Assembly (NCBI RefSeq): GCF_044582145.1
Contig: NZ_JBDODO010000005.1
DNA length: 64,000 nt
Strand: one strand, 5' to 3'
From: Guyparkeria sp016278265
Lineage (GTDB): Bacteria > Pseudomonadota > Gammaproteobacteria > Halothiobacillales > Halothiobacillaceae
Positions 35,148 to 44,651 of this stretch are shown one piece after another (positions within the stretch are counted from its first letter, which is position 1; every line of letters starts with the position of its first letter). A program made the position numbers and the translations under genes. The notes under the pieces are model-generated. The model was not told where the DNA came from. It searched no databases and was given only the letters and a program-made list of their open reading frames with translations.

Positions 35148-35717
35148 ATGCTCTCGAAGCGTCCCTATCTCGTTCCCGCCTTCTATGACTGGATTCTCGA
35201 CCAGGGACATACGCCTCACTTGGTCGTGGATGCCGACGCCGAGGAGGTGATGGTGCCGACCCAGTTCGTCGAAGACGGCCACATCCAGCTGAATATCAGC
35301 CCGTCGGCGGTACGTGATTTCCATATGGATCGCGCAGGCATCTCGTTCGAGGCGCGCTTCGGTGGCCAGCCTGAGCGAGTCTTTGTCCCCATGCATGCGG
35401 TGCGTGCGATCGTCGATCGTGACTCGGGGCAGGGGGCTACCTTCCCGGACGAGCCGGAGGAGACCTTCCCGCAGTCGGACGACGACCGTGAGGGAACGCC
35501 GGCGCCAAAGTCCGGGAGTAAGGGCCGCCCCCAACTGCGTGCCGTGCCTGGTGGTGAGGATGGGGCAACGGACAAGGATACTGCAGGCTCATCGCCCCGT
35601 CGCTCTGACGATGGAACCGATGCTGACCCTGGTGCCGACGGTCCGGACGACGACCCGCCACCGTCGCCACCATCGGGTGGAGGCAAGGGCGGTCCGAGTC
35701 TCCGGGTCGTCAAGTAG
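35148..35717 (+). CDS. sspB: ClpXP protease specificity-enhancing factor
   Basis: A 189-residue adaptor that hands ssrA-tagged proteins to ClpXP. The folded substrate-binding domain spans about 1-110 (MLSKRPYLVPAFYDWILDQGHTPHLVVD...). A long disordered acidic/Pro-Gly linker leads to the ClpX-binding XB tail LRVVK, identical to the E. coli ending. The linker is longer than in E. coli (165 aa). The ATG at 35148 matches the family start. Its stop overlaps the end of the convergent msrB gene by 8 bp. Confidence 0.95.
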   Translation: MLSKRPYLVPAFYDWILDQGHTPHLVVDADAEEVMVPTQFVEDGHIQLNISPSAVRDFHMDRAGISFEARFGGQPERVFVPMHAVRAIVDRDSGQGATFPDEPEETFPQSDDDREGTPAPKSGSKGRPQLRAVPGGEDGATDKDTAGSSPRRSDDGTDADPGADGPDDDPPPSPPSGGGKGGPSLRVVK

Positions 35718-36111
35718 CGGTGTTTTCCTCGGTCGGAACGAAGTTCAGGCAGACGCTGTTGATGCAGTAACGCAGGCCGCTTGGCTGCGGTCCGTCCTCG
35801 AATACATGGCCGAGATGAGCGTTGCAGCCGGCACACAGAACTTCGGTGCGGACCATGCCGTGGTTGGTGTCGGTTCGGGTGACTAGCGCCTCTGCACTGG
35901 CAGGTTGGAAGAAGCTGGGCCAGCCGGAGCCCGAATCGAATTTCGCATCGCTCACAAACAGCGGACGCCCGCAGCATACACAGTCGAAGCGCCCCGGGCG
36001 CTTTTCGTCGTTAAGGACGCCCGACCAGGGGGCTTCCGTGCCGCCAAGGCGGCAAACACGGTACTGTTCTGCGGTAAGCGTTTCGCGCCAGAGATCGGGC
36101 TCGTTGTTCAT
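35710..36111 (-). CDS. msrB: peptide-methionine (R)-S-oxide reductase
   Basis: A 133-residue zinc-containing MsrB that repairs methionine-R-sulfoxide. Two CxxC zinc pairs are visible (CVCC and CAGC), with the family stretch DSGSGWPSFFQP, HLGHVFEDGPQP and the catalytic-Cys motif RYCINSVCLNF. An extra Cys occurs three residues after the Asn-Ser pair. The start at 36109-36111 is the one closest to family length; in-frame ATGs at 36150 and 36165 are alternatives. It converges on sspB with an 8-bp overlap. Confidence 0.93.
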   Translation of the reverse strand: MNNEPDLWRETLTAEQYRVCRLGGTEAPWSGVLNDEKRPGRFDCVCCGRPLFVSDAKFDSGSGWPSFFQPASAEALVTRTDTNHGMVRTEVLCAGCNAHLGHVFEDGPQPSGLRYCINSVCLNFVPTEENTAT

Positions 36112-36225
36112 GATGTGTTCCGTTTGCTTGTCGGTGTTGGGTTGGTTCATCGTGACTCGAACCATGATAGCCCACCGATTCCGCTAGCCATCGGGATTCG
36201 GTGGGATCCCAGAACACGGACGCAG

Positions 36226-36255
36226 TTGGCACTGCTGTTGTCGGCTTGGTATCAT
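36226..36255 (+). promoter_or_regulatory. candidate promoter of ftsK
   Basis: TTGGCA (36226-36231), an 18-bp spacer and TATCAT (36250-36255), each one mismatch from consensus, lie about 70 bp before the ftsK start. Confidence 0.6.
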
Positions 36256-36324
36256 TCCGACTCGATCCTTCACTCAAAGAAACGCGAGTAACCTGTTGAG
36301 CATATTAAGGATAGGCGGCCCAAA

Positions 36325-38661
36325 ATGCCCGGAATGACCAAGCCCGCGATCTTCCGTCCACAGCTTGCCCTGTTGGAGCTGGCATTGCTGGTTGTCGCGT
36401 TACTGCTGGGCGTCTATCTGCTCGCATTGCTCAGTTACCATCCTGACGACCCCGCGTTCAGCGTTACCGGTGCCGGTGAAGTACGCAACGCTGCGGGATT
36501 GGTGGGTGCCTGGGTATCAGACGGCGCGCGTTACTTGGTGGGTTTTGGTGCTTACATGTTGGTGCCGGCCCTATTGCCACTGTTGTGGCGCACCTTCCGA
36601 CGCGCGCGGCAGGGAAAATCCTGGGCGGACCTGCCGTTTGCCATTCAGTGGCTCGGTGTCTTGCTCCTGGTGCTCTGCGTGAGCGTCCTCTCGTCAATCA
36701 ACCATGAACCGTTATCGGCACCCACTGGCCTTTCTGCCGGTGGAGTGCTGGGCCTGGTGCTCGCTGAGGGCATGGTCCGATTGCTGGGCGCATTGGGCAG
36801 TACGCTGGTCCTGCTTGGACTGATGATGCTTGGTGTTTCCGCCACCACCGGGCTTTCCTGGTTCGCGCTGTTCGATCTGATCGGTGCGACGTTGATGCGC
36901 ATCATCAATGGTGTCCGGGCCTTCGCCGGTTGGGTTGTGGCTCGGCTGCCACTGTCTCGTCGGCCCGGTCCCGCCCCGATCCCGGAAATCGGGGCGAGTT
37001 ATGAAGAGGTCGAGCAGCGTCGCAAGAAAACGCCGCCTGCTGAAAACAAGCCCAAGCCCAGAGCGAAGGCGGTGCCACCACCAAAGCCGGCACTCGCCGC
37101 GTCCGTTACCACGACTAAAAAGAAATCGAGCGCGCCGCCGCAACCAGAACTCGGCACGGCCAATGGCAGGCCCATCCTGGAACTGCTGGATCGCCCCGTC
37201 CAGCAGAGCAGCGGCTTTGACAAGGACGACCTGCAGCACATGTCGGAGGTCATCGAGGCACGCCTGTCGGAGTTTGGCGTTTCGGTCGAGGTGGTTGCCG
37301 CGCACCCCGGGCCGGTGATTACCCGGTTTGAGCTGCAACCGGCCCCGGGGGTAAAGGTCAGCCAGATCTCGAATCTTGCCAAGGATCTGGCTCGTGCCCT
37401 GTCGATCATTTCGGTCCGCGTGGTCGAGGTGATTCCGGGCAAGTCGACGGTGGGGCTGGAAATCCCCAACACGGCACGTGAGATCATCGCGTTGCGGGAG
37501 CTGCTCGAGTCTCGCCGCTACCGGGAGGCGCGCTCACCCTTGACTGTGGCGTTAGGCAAGGACATCGGCGGTGAACCGATCATGGCGGATCTGGGCCGCA
37601 TGCCGCACCTGCTGGTAGCGGGGACCACCGGTTCGGGCAAGTCAGTGGGGGTCAACGCCATGATCCTGAGCCTGCTCTACAAGGCGACCGCCGAAGAAGT
37701 GCGCCTGATCCTGATTGATCCGAAGATGCTGGAATTGTCTGTCTACGAGGGCATCCCGCACCTGCTGGCCCCCGTGGTCACCGACATGAAGGAGGCGTCG
37801 AATGCCCTGCGTTGGGCGGTTGGCGAGATGGAGCGCCGTTATCGGCTGATGGCCAAGCTGGGCGTGCGAAACATCGCGGGCGCCAATGAGAAGATCCGCG
37901 AGGCGATAGCACGGGGCGAGCCGATCAAGGATCCGTTCTACGACCACGCCCAGGCCTTCGATCCCGACTTGCCGCCACCTACGATCGAGCCAATGCCGTA
38001 TCTCGTGATCGTGGTCGACGAGTTTGCCGACATGATGATGGTGGTTGGCAAAAAGGTGGAAGAATTGATCGCGCGCCTGGCCCAGAAGGCCCGTGCTGCT
38101 GGCATCCATCTCATCCTGGCCACCCAGCGGCCCTCGGTGGATGTGATTACCGGCCTGATCAAGGCCAACATCCCCACCCGCATCGCCTTCCAGGTTTCCT
38201 CCAAGGTGGATTCCCGCACCATTCTTGACCAGATGGGTGCCGAGCAGTTGCTCGGGCACGGTGACATGCTTTACCTGCCGCCGGGCAGCGGCATGCCGAT
38301 GCGGGTTCACGGCGCTTTCGTCGGGGACGAAGAGGTGCATCGCGTGGTCGAGGCGCTTAAGACCCTTGGCGAGCCGGAGTACGTTGACGAAGTGCTCTCC
38401 GAGAACACCGCTGCCAACGTCACTTTGCCTGGTGAAAAGCCCGTGCGGGCCGATGGCGAGGAGATCGACGAGTTGTACGACCAGGCGGTGGCCATTGTCA
38501 CTGAGTCCCGCAAGGCCTCGATTTCCTACGTCCAACGTCGCCTCAAAATCGGCTACAACCGCTCGGCACGATTGGTCGAGCAGATGGAGTCTGATGGTGT
38601 CGTCGGTGCGCTGGGGTCCAATGGCAGCCGTGAAGTGATCGCTCCTCCGCCGCCGAAATAG
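36325..38661 (+). CDS. ftsK: DNA translocase FtsK
   Basis: A 778-residue septal DNA pump. Four or five N-terminal TM helices (to about residue 200) tether it to the divisome, followed by a short Pro/Lys linker. The motor has Walker A G433-T-T-G-S-G-K-S440 and Walker B LVIVVDEFADMMMV. The C-terminal gamma winged helix (about 715-770, ISYVQRRLKIGYNRSARLVEQME) reads KOPS sites and activates XerD. The linker is far shorter than in E. coli FtsK, as in many other gammaproteobacteria. lolA and rarA follow, the same order as in E. coli. Confidence 0.96.
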   Translation: MPGMTKPAIFRPQLALLELALLVVALLLGVYLLALLSYHPDDPAFSVTGAGEVRNAAGLVGAWVSDGARYLVGFGAYMLVPALLPLLWRTFRRARQGKSWADLPFAIQWLGVLLLVLCVSVLSSINHEPLSAPTGLSAGGVLGLVLAEGMVRLLGALGSTLVLLGLMMLGVSATTGLSWFALFDLIGATLMRIINGVRAFAGWVVARLPLSRRPGPAPIPEIGASYEEVEQRRKKTPPAENKPKPRAKAVPPPKPALAASVTTTKKKSSAPPQPELGTANGRPILELLDRPVQQSSGFDKDDLQHMSEVIEARLSEFGVSVEVVAAHPGPVITRFELQPAPGVKVSQISNLAKDLARALSIISVRVVEVIPGKSTVGLEIPNTAREIIALRELLESRRYREARSPLTVALGKDIGGEPIMADLGRMPHLLVAGTTGSGKSVGVNAMILSLLYKATAEEVRLILIDPKMLELSVYEGIPHLLAPVVTDMKEASNALRWAVGEMERRYRLMAKLGVRNIAGANEKIREAIARGEPIKDPFYDHAQAFDPDLPPPTIEPMPYLVIVVDEFADMMMVVGKKVEELIARLAQKARAAGIHLILATQRPSVDVITGLIKANIPTRIAFQVSSKVDSRTILDQMGAEQLLGHGDMLYLPPGSGMPMRVHGAFVGDEEVHRVVEALKTLGEPEYVDEVLSENTAANVTLPGEKPVRADGEEIDELYDQAVAIVTESRKASISYVQRRLKIGYNRSARLVEQMESDGVVGALGSNGSREVIAPPPPK

Positions 38662-38759
38662 CTCCCGACCTCAACGGTTTCGAGCTGATTCGCATATACG
38701 GGGCGGAACCTGCCTGTATGCCGGGCGTCGAACTGGCCCCACCCACGATCTGGTGATTC

Positions 38760-39428
38760 ATGAACAAACAAGCTTTCTACCTCGGTGGCATTTTGGCCTC
38801 GTTGGTCTTTCTGACCACTGTTCTGTTTTCGCCAGCGTTGATTGCCGCGCCATCGGAAGATGTCGATGCGCTGGTCGAACGATTGGCGGACATCGAGACA
38901 CTGTCAGCAGATTTCGTGCAGGAACGACGTGACGCCAAGGGCGAGGTTCGCCGTAAATCGTCGGGGACGTTCGTACTCAAACGCCCGGGCCAGTTTTTCT
39001 GGCGATACGACACCCCGTATGTTCAGGAACTGATTGCCAACGAAGGCACGCTTTGGGTCTACGAGCCCGACCTGCGACAGGCCAGCCGTTCACCCTTGTC
39101 GGCGACCGATGGCGCACCCATTGCGATTTTGACCGGCGAGCGGCCCGTAACCGAGCTGTTTCGGGTTCGCCACCTCGAGAGCGAGGGAGGGTTGAACTGG
39201 TACGCGTTGCGTCCCCACGACGAGCAGGGCGATTTCCGCGAGGTGCTGTTGGGCGTCGACCAGAAGGGCATTCGTGAGATGCGCTTTATCGATCAGCTCG
39301 ATCAAACCACCCGGGTTTTGTTCGAATCGCGCCGTTTTAACCAGCCGGTGGAAGAATCGACCTTTCGTTTCGAGCCCCCCGAGGGAGTCGACGTGGTCGA
39401 GGCACGCGAACCACCGGCGATCCAGTGA
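38760..39428 (+). CDS. lolA: outer-membrane lipoprotein carrier LolA
   Basis: A 222-residue periplasmic chaperone that takes lipoproteins from LolCDE to LolB. It has a signal peptide (about 1-30, ending ALIAAPSED) and the family core: LSADFVQERRDAKGEVRRKSSGTFVLKRPGQFFWRYDTPYVQELIANEGTLW is represented in shortened form by the GTFVLKRPGQFFWRYD segment. A C-terminal beta region ends in TFRFEPPEGVDVV. Its position between ftsK and rarA agrees with the assignment. Confidence 0.94.
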   Translation: MNKQAFYLGGILASLVFLTTVLFSPALIAAPSEDVDALVERLADIETLSADFVQERRDAKGEVRRKSSGTFVLKRPGQFFWRYDTPYVQELIANEGTLWVYEPDLRQASRSPLSATDGAPIAILTGERPVTELFRVRHLESEGGLNWYALRPHDEQGDFREVLLGVDQKGIREMRFIDQLDQTTRVLFESRRFNQPVEESTFRFEPPEGVDVVEAREPPAIQ

Positions 39429-39473
39429 GGTAGGTGTGATCGTCGACCTGATTCTCAATCACAGGTTCGAAGG

Positions 39474-40895
39474 ATGGGCGAGTTGACCTCGCAAGATGAC
39501 CTGTTCGGCATCGATGAGCCGAAGCCTCCAGTGGAGCCGACCTCGGTCTATCGGCCGCTGGCCGACCGTCTGCGTCCCAGCCACGTCGATGAATTTGCCG
39601 GGCAAGTGCGCGTGGTGGGTGAATCGGCTCCATTGCGGGTGGCCATGGAAAAGCGCCAGGCGCATTCCTGCCTGCTTTGGGGGCCGCCCGGGGTAGGCAA
39701 GACCACCTTGGCTGGCCTTTACGCCGAGCGCCTGCAGGCGGAAATCGTCTACATGTCGGCCGTCGAGGCGGGGGTGCGTGAACTGCGCGCCGTCATAACG
39801 GCGGCCCGCGAACGCCGTCAGTCGTCCGGCCGTCTCACCGTCCTGTTTCTCGACGAAATCCACCGGTTCAACAAGACCCAACAGGACCAATTGCTTCCGT
39901 CAGTGGAGCGGGGTGTGCTAGTGCTGGTCGGTGCGACCACCGAGAATCCCTCGTTCTCGCTGAACAATGCCTTGCTCTCGCGCTTACGGGTCTACCGCCT
40001 GCAGCCGCTGGACGATGCGGCGATGCATGCCTTGCTCGACCGAGCGCTGACGCACCCCGAGGGCGTGCGGGAAACGACCGGCGGGCTACCGTTGGTGATG
40101 GATCACGCCATCGCCGATCGGTTGGTGGCCGCCGCCGACGGTGACGCGCGGCGGCTGCTTACCCTGTTGGAACTCGCCGCGCAGTTGGCCGGTGATAATG
40201 CCGACGGAACGGCTCGCGAGGTGGGCGAGGAGACGCTGGAGGCGCTCCTGAGCCAGTCGCCCCGGCGTTTCGACCAGGGCGGAGACGAGTTCTACGACCA
40301 GATATCGGCAATGCACAAGGCAATCCGCGGCTCGAACCCGGATGCCGGGGCGTACTGGCTGTTGCGCATGCTCGATGGCGGGGCCGACCCGTCGTACCTG
40401 GCCCGTCGACTGGTGCGCATTGCCTCCGAGGATGTCGGCAATGCCGACCCGCGGGCGCTGACCATAGCGCTGGATGCCTGGACGGCCTTTGATCGTCTCG
40501 GAGTGCCGGAAGGGGAACTCATGCTGACCCAGGCGGCCATGTACCTGGCCGTCGCTCCCAAGAGCAACGCGGTGTATACCGCGCACAAGGCGATACTGGC
40601 CACGGTCAAACAACGTGGTACCGACCCCGTGCCGATGCATCTTCGAAATGCACCAACGGCCCTCATGGACCGCGAGGGTTGGGGCAAGGGTTATCGTTAT
40701 GCCCACGATGAGCCGGAAGCCTACGCTGCGGGTGAAAGCTACCTGCCCGATGGCCTGGTTGGTGAGCGCTTCTACGCACCGGTGGAACGCGGCTTGGAAC
40801 GCAGTATCGCCGAGCGCATGCGATATTGGCACGAGCTCGACGATCAGGCCACCGAGAAGCGGGCTTCGGGGTCATCCGACTCCCCATCCGGGTAG
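39474..40895 (+). CDS. rarA: replication-associated recombination protein A (RarA/MgsA)
   Basis: A 473-residue AAA+ clamp-loader-like ATPase acting at stalled forks. It has Walker A G70-P-P-G-V-G-K-T77, Walker B LFLDEIHRFNK, sensor 1 GATTENPSF and the lid and tetramerisation domain with SEDVGNADPRAL. The N-terminal DDLFG resembles a beta-clamp-binding element and precedes PLADRLRPSHVDEFAGQ. The ATG at 39474 lies directly after GAAGG; a TTG at 39486 is an alternative start. It follows lolA after 45 bp and is probably co-transcribed. Confidence 0.95.
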   Translation: MGELTSQDDLFGIDEPKPPVEPTSVYRPLADRLRPSHVDEFAGQVRVVGESAPLRVAMEKRQAHSCLLWGPPGVGKTTLAGLYAERLQAEIVYMSAVEAGVRELRAVITAARERRQSSGRLTVLFLDEIHRFNKTQQDQLLPSVERGVLVLVGATTENPSFSLNNALLSRLRVYRLQPLDDAAMHALLDRALTHPEGVRETTGGLPLVMDHAIADRLVAAADGDARRLLTLLELAAQLAGDNADGTAREVGEETLEALLSQSPRRFDQGGDEFYDQISAMHKAIRGSNPDAGAYWLLRMLDGGADPSYLARRLVRIASEDVGNADPRALTIALDAWTAFDRLGVPEGELMLTQAAMYLAVAPKSNAVYTAHKAILATVKQRGTDPVPMHLRNAPTALMDREGWGKGYRYAHDEPEAYAAGESYLPDGLVGERFYAPVERGLERSIAERMRYWHELDDQATEKRASGSSDSPSG

Positions 40896-40914
40896 ATGGC
40901 CATGGACCGCAACC

Positions 40915-41433
40915 TCAGCGGTAGGTAATCCCCTCGATCCCCAGCAGTCGTGACTTGATGCGCGTGCCTTGCGCGTAGCCACCCAAGCCGTGATTTGCTG
41001 CGAGCACCCGGTGACACGGAATCAGTGGCGCCCAGGGATTGGCGCCCACTGCCTGCCCCACGGCCCGTGCTGCACCCGGCCGGCCCACCCGTTGGGCCAA
41101 CTCGCCATAGCCCACCGACTCCCCCCACGGCATACGGCACAACGCCGACCAGACGGACCGCTGAAAGGCGGTTCCCACCTTGGGAAAGCCCGCGTGGGTG
41201 GTCCAGTCGTATCGGTTGTCGATCCGTCCGTGCCAGTCGGTCAGCGCCTGCTCGACGTCGGCATATCTGTTTGGCAGGGCGTGACGAGGAGGGTGGTCGC
41301 CGACCGGGGCTTCTTCCACCTGGATGAGCGCTAGTACCCCGTCGGCGAAGGCGAGCCGCACCCAAAGGTTGCCATTGCCCGATTCATCCTGATGACCGAG
41401 GGAAACCAGTGTTTCGTAGCTGGTGGCATTCAT
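40915..41433 (-). CDS. ogt: methylated-DNA-[protein]-cysteine S-methyltransferase
   Basis: A 172-residue suicide repair enzyme for O6-alkylguanine. The acceptor motif IPCHRVLAANHGLGGY and the helix-turn-helix TAFQRSVWSALCRMPWGESVGYGELAQRVGRP are intact; there is no AraC-type Ada domain. The start MNATSYETLV at 41431-41433 gives a length typical of Ogt. It converges with rarA and lies just upstream of the second RND permease in the opposite orientation-neutral sense, on the same strand but with no sign of shared function. Confidence 0.93.
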   Translation of the reverse strand: MNATSYETLVSLGHQDESGNGNLWVRLAFADGVLALIQVEEAPVGDHPPRHALPNRYADVEQALTDWHGRIDNRYDWTTHAGFPKVGTAFQRSVWSALCRMPWGESVGYGELAQRVGRPGAARAVGQAVGANPWAPLIPCHRVLAANHGLGGYAQGTRIKSRLLGIEGITYR

Positions 41434-41449
41434 CGCGCGTCAGGGCCCG

Positions 41450-44400
41450 TCAGACCGATGCCTTCTTGCGGCGAAAGAGCTTTTCACTGCTCGTCTGCAG
41501 CAGTTCGAAGAACATCGGGATGAACAGGATGGCCACGTAGGTCGCCAGGATCATCCCGCCCACGATCGGCGTGCCGAGCGAATTGCGCGCCGCCTCGCCG
41601 GCACCGGTCGCCAACGCCAGCGGCAGCACGCCCAGGATGAAGGCCATCGAGGTCATGATCACTGGCCGGAAGCGGATGCGTGCGGCCTTGAGCGCCGCCT
41701 CCTTGATCGACAGGCCATCCTCGCTGTGCATCTTGGAGGCGAACTCGACCACCAGGATGGCGTTCTTCGCGGACATCGCGATCAACACCAGCATGCCGAC
41801 CTGGAAGTAGATGTCGATGTTCAGATCGCGCATCCAGATCGCGATCAGTGCGCCGAGCACGGCGAACGGCACGGCGGTGATCACGGCGAAGGGCAGGGAC
41901 CAGCGCTCGTACTGCGCGGCGAGGATCAGGAAAACCATGAGCACGCCCAGCAGGAAGGCGATCGCGCCGGCCGAGCCGCTGGAGAGTTCCTGGAAGGCCG
42001 AGCCGACCCAGCCCAGCGTGTAATCGCCCCCGCCGAGCGCTTGGTCGATCACCTCCTGCATGGCGGTGAGAGCCTGGCCCGAGGAGTATCCCTCGGCCGC
42101 GCTGCCCATGATCTTGGCCGCCGGGAAGATATTGAAACGGTCGATCACGTCCGCCCCGGTCGTTCGGGTCAGGGTGACCACCGAGCTGATCGGTACCAAC
42201 TGCTGATCGCCGCTGCGTACGAATACGTTCTCCAGGTCCTGTGGGTCGGCGCGGAACTTCGCGTCCGCGGCCATATTGACCTGGAAATTGCGCCCGAACA
42301 GCGTGAAGTCGTTGATGTAGCGGGTGCCGAAGGTGCCCTGCATGGTGCGGAACACGGCGGCGACCGGCACGTCCAGCGCATAGGCCTGTTCGCGGTCTAC
42401 GTCCATGCGGAATTGCGGCGTGTTGTCGACGAAGGTGGTGCGGACCCCGGCCAACTCCGGTCGCTTGTTGGCCGCGGCGACCAGGGCATTCGCGGCCTCG
42501 GCGAGTGCCTTGACGTCGGCCGAGCCGCGCTGCTGGAGATAGGCCTCGAAACCACCGGTGGTCGACATGCCTCGGATCGGCGGCGGCGTAAACGCCATGA
42601 TGAAACCTTCCTCGATCTGGGTCGCGGTCCCCATGGCCTTCTTGACCGTCGCCTGGACGCTCTGGTCCTCCGCGGGGCGCTCTGACCAGTCCTTGAGCCG
42701 CGTGAAGGCTACCCCCTTGTAGGGCCGCTGGGTGCCCGCGAGGAGATCGAAGCCGGCAAAGGCGACTTGCATCTGCACGTCCGGATTCTCGCGGATCATC
42801 GCCGAGTACTCGTCCCGCACTTCACCCGTGCGCGAGACGCTCGCCGCTGGATCGAGGTTCAAGGTCGAAATGAAGTAGCCCGGATCCTCTTCGGGGACGA
42901 GACCGGTCGGCGTGCTGCGGAACATCACCACGGCGGCGATCACGACACCGGCGAAGATCAGCAGGCCTATCGGCCAGGCCACCAGGAAGAAGTGCACCAG
43001 CTTCATGTAGCCATTGCGGAAGGCATCGAAGCCACGGTTGAAGATCCGGAAGGGCAGGACCGGCTCTTTCTCCTGGTGGTTCTTCAGGAGCAGGGCGGTC
43101 ATCGAGGGGGTGAGGGTCAGGGCCACTACCCCGGAGAGCACCACGGAGATCGACAGGGCCACGGCAAACTGGCGATACATCTCGCCGGCCAGCCCCGGGA
43201 TGAAGGCCACCGGCACGAATACCGCGAGCAGGACCAGTGTGGTGGCGACGATCGGGCCCGTGACCTGCTCCATGGCCTTGATCGACGCCTCGCGCGCCTT
43301 GAGGCCTTCCTCGCGCATCAGGCGCTCGACGTTCTCGATCACGATGATCGCGTCATCGACCACGATGCCGATTGCCAACACGAAGCCGAACAGCGTCAGC
43401 AGGTTGATTGACATGCCTGTCAGGAACAACCCTGCCAGGGCGCCGATCAGGGCGACTGGGATCGCGATCAGCGGCACGATGGTCGCGCGTGGTTTCTGCA
43501 GGAAGATGAAGATCACCAGCGTGACCAGGATGAGCGCCTCGACGAATACCTTGAGTACCTCCTTGATCGAGATGCGCACGAAGTCGGTGGTATCCAGCGG
43601 GATCTTGTAGTCCATGTCGCCCGGGAATCGCTCGGAGAGTTCCGCCATCCGTTCGCGCACTTCGGCCACTGTTTCCAGCGCATTCGCGCCGGGCGCGAGA
43701 TAGATGCCCATCGGGACGGTGGGCGCGCCGTTATAAGTGGCGTTGAAGCCGTAACGTTGCGATCCGAGTTCCACCTCGGCGACATCGCTCAGGCGCAGCG
43801 TCCCGCCATCCTCGGACGAGGCGAGGATGATGTCCTGGAATTGCTCGACGTCGGAAAACCGACCCTGGGAGGTGATGGTGTAGGTGAACGCCTCGCCTTC
43901 CTTGTTGGGTGAATCGTTGAACTTGCCGGCGGCGAACTGGGCGTTCTGTTCGCGGATCGCCTCGGCGATGTCGTCCTGGGTGAGATTGAAGTGCGCCAGT
44001 TTCGCCGGGTCGAACCAGACCCGGATCGAATAGTCCTGCGCGCCGAACAGGCGGGCATCGCCGATGCCGGGCACCCGCTTGAGCGAGTCGAGGATATTGA
44101 TCAGGCCGTAGTTGCTGAGGAACTTGGTGTCGAACTGCTCGTTCTCGGAGATCAGCGTGATCACCATCAGCAGCGAGCTGCTTTTCTTGTTCACCACCAC
44201 GCCCTGGTTACGCACTTCCTGCGGCAGCTGGGGCAGGGCGCGCTGGACGCGGTTGTTGACGTCGATGGTTGCCTGATCGGGGTCGGTGCTGGTGGCGAAG
44301 GTCACCGAGAGGTTCATGGTGCCCGCATCCGAACTGCCCGACGTCATGTAGAGCATGTCGTCGACGCCGTTGATGGCCTGCTCCAACGGGGCGGCGACGG

Positions 44401-44581
44401 ACTCGGCGAGGGTGCCGGCATCGGCGCCGGCGTAGGTGGCGCTCACTTCGACCTCGGGCGGCACGATCTCCGGGTACTGCTCGATAGGCAGCCCGGTGAA
44501 TGCTGCTCCACCGGCGATCATGATCACGATCGCCAGCACGGTGGAGAAGATCGGGCGGTCAATGAAGAACTTGGAAAACAT
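41450..44581 (-). CDS. HAE1-type RND multidrug efflux permease (AcrB/MexB-like)
   Basis: A 1043-residue proton-driven efflux transporter. It begins MFSKFFIDRPIFSTVLAIVIM, the HAE1 N-terminus. The complete proton relay is present: D-D in GIVVDDAIIVIEN near residues 404-405 and the Lys in MSAKNAILVVEF near 937. Two large periplasmic loops contain the porter and docking domains. It forms an operon with the adaptor gene 70 bp upstream. No tolC-like gene and no regulator are adjacent. Drug range cannot be inferred from sequence. Confidence 0.94.
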   Translation of the reverse strand: MFSKFFIDRPIFSTVLAIVIMIAGGAAFTGLPIEQYPEIVPPEVEVSATYAGADAGTLAESVAAPLEQAINGVDDMLYMTSGSSDAGTMNLSVTFATSTDPDQATIDVNNRVQRALPQLPQEVRNQGVVVNKKSSSLLMVITLISENEQFDTKFLSNYGLINILDSLKRVPGIGDARLFGAQDYSIRVWFDPAKLAHFNLTQDDIAEAIREQNAQFAAGKFNDSPNKEGEAFTYTITSQGRFSDVEQFQDIILASSEDGGTLRLSDVAEVELGSQRYGFNATYNGAPTVPMGIYLAPGANALETVAEVRERMAELSERFPGDMDYKIPLDTTDFVRISIKEVLKVFVEALILVTLVIFIFLQKPRATIVPLIAIPVALIGALAGLFLTGMSINLLTLFGFVLAIGIVVDDAIIVIENVERLMREEGLKAREASIKAMEQVTGPIVATTLVLLAVFVPVAFIPGLAGEMYRQFAVALSISVVLSGVVALTLTPSMTALLLKNHQEKEPVLPFRIFNRGFDAFRNGYMKLVHFFLVAWPIGLLIFAGVVIAAVVMFRSTPTGLVPEEDPGYFISTLNLDPAASVSRTGEVRDEYSAMIRENPDVQMQVAFAGFDLLAGTQRPYKGVAFTRLKDWSERPAEDQSVQATVKKAMGTATQIEEGFIMAFTPPPIRGMSTTGGFEAYLQQRGSADVKALAEAANALVAAANKRPELAGVRTTFVDNTPQFRMDVDREQAYALDVPVAAVFRTMQGTFGTRYINDFTLFGRNFQVNMAADAKFRADPQDLENVFVRSGDQQLVPISSVVTLTRTTGADVIDRFNIFPAAKIMGSAAEGYSSGQALTAMQEVIDQALGGGDYTLGWVGSAFQELSSGSAGAIAFLLGVLMVFLILAAQYERWSLPFAVITAVPFAVLGALIAIWMRDLNIDIYFQVGMLVLIAMSAKNAILVVEFASKMHSEDGLSIKEAALKAARIRFRPVIMTSMAFILGVLPLALATGAGEAARNSLGTPIVGGMILATYVAILFIPMFFELLQTSSEKLFRRKKASV

Positions 44582-44651
44582 CGGTGATCTCCGGTGCCCT
44601 CGTCAGGAGGGCGTCACGGGCGGGTAGGTTTCGACGGGGAGCGGGAGACGA

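Noticed and set aside
41423..42685. 420-codon frame antisense to the HAE1 permease
   Set aside because: It has a His/Asp/Arg-rich composition typical of reverse-complement coding DNA and no family signature.
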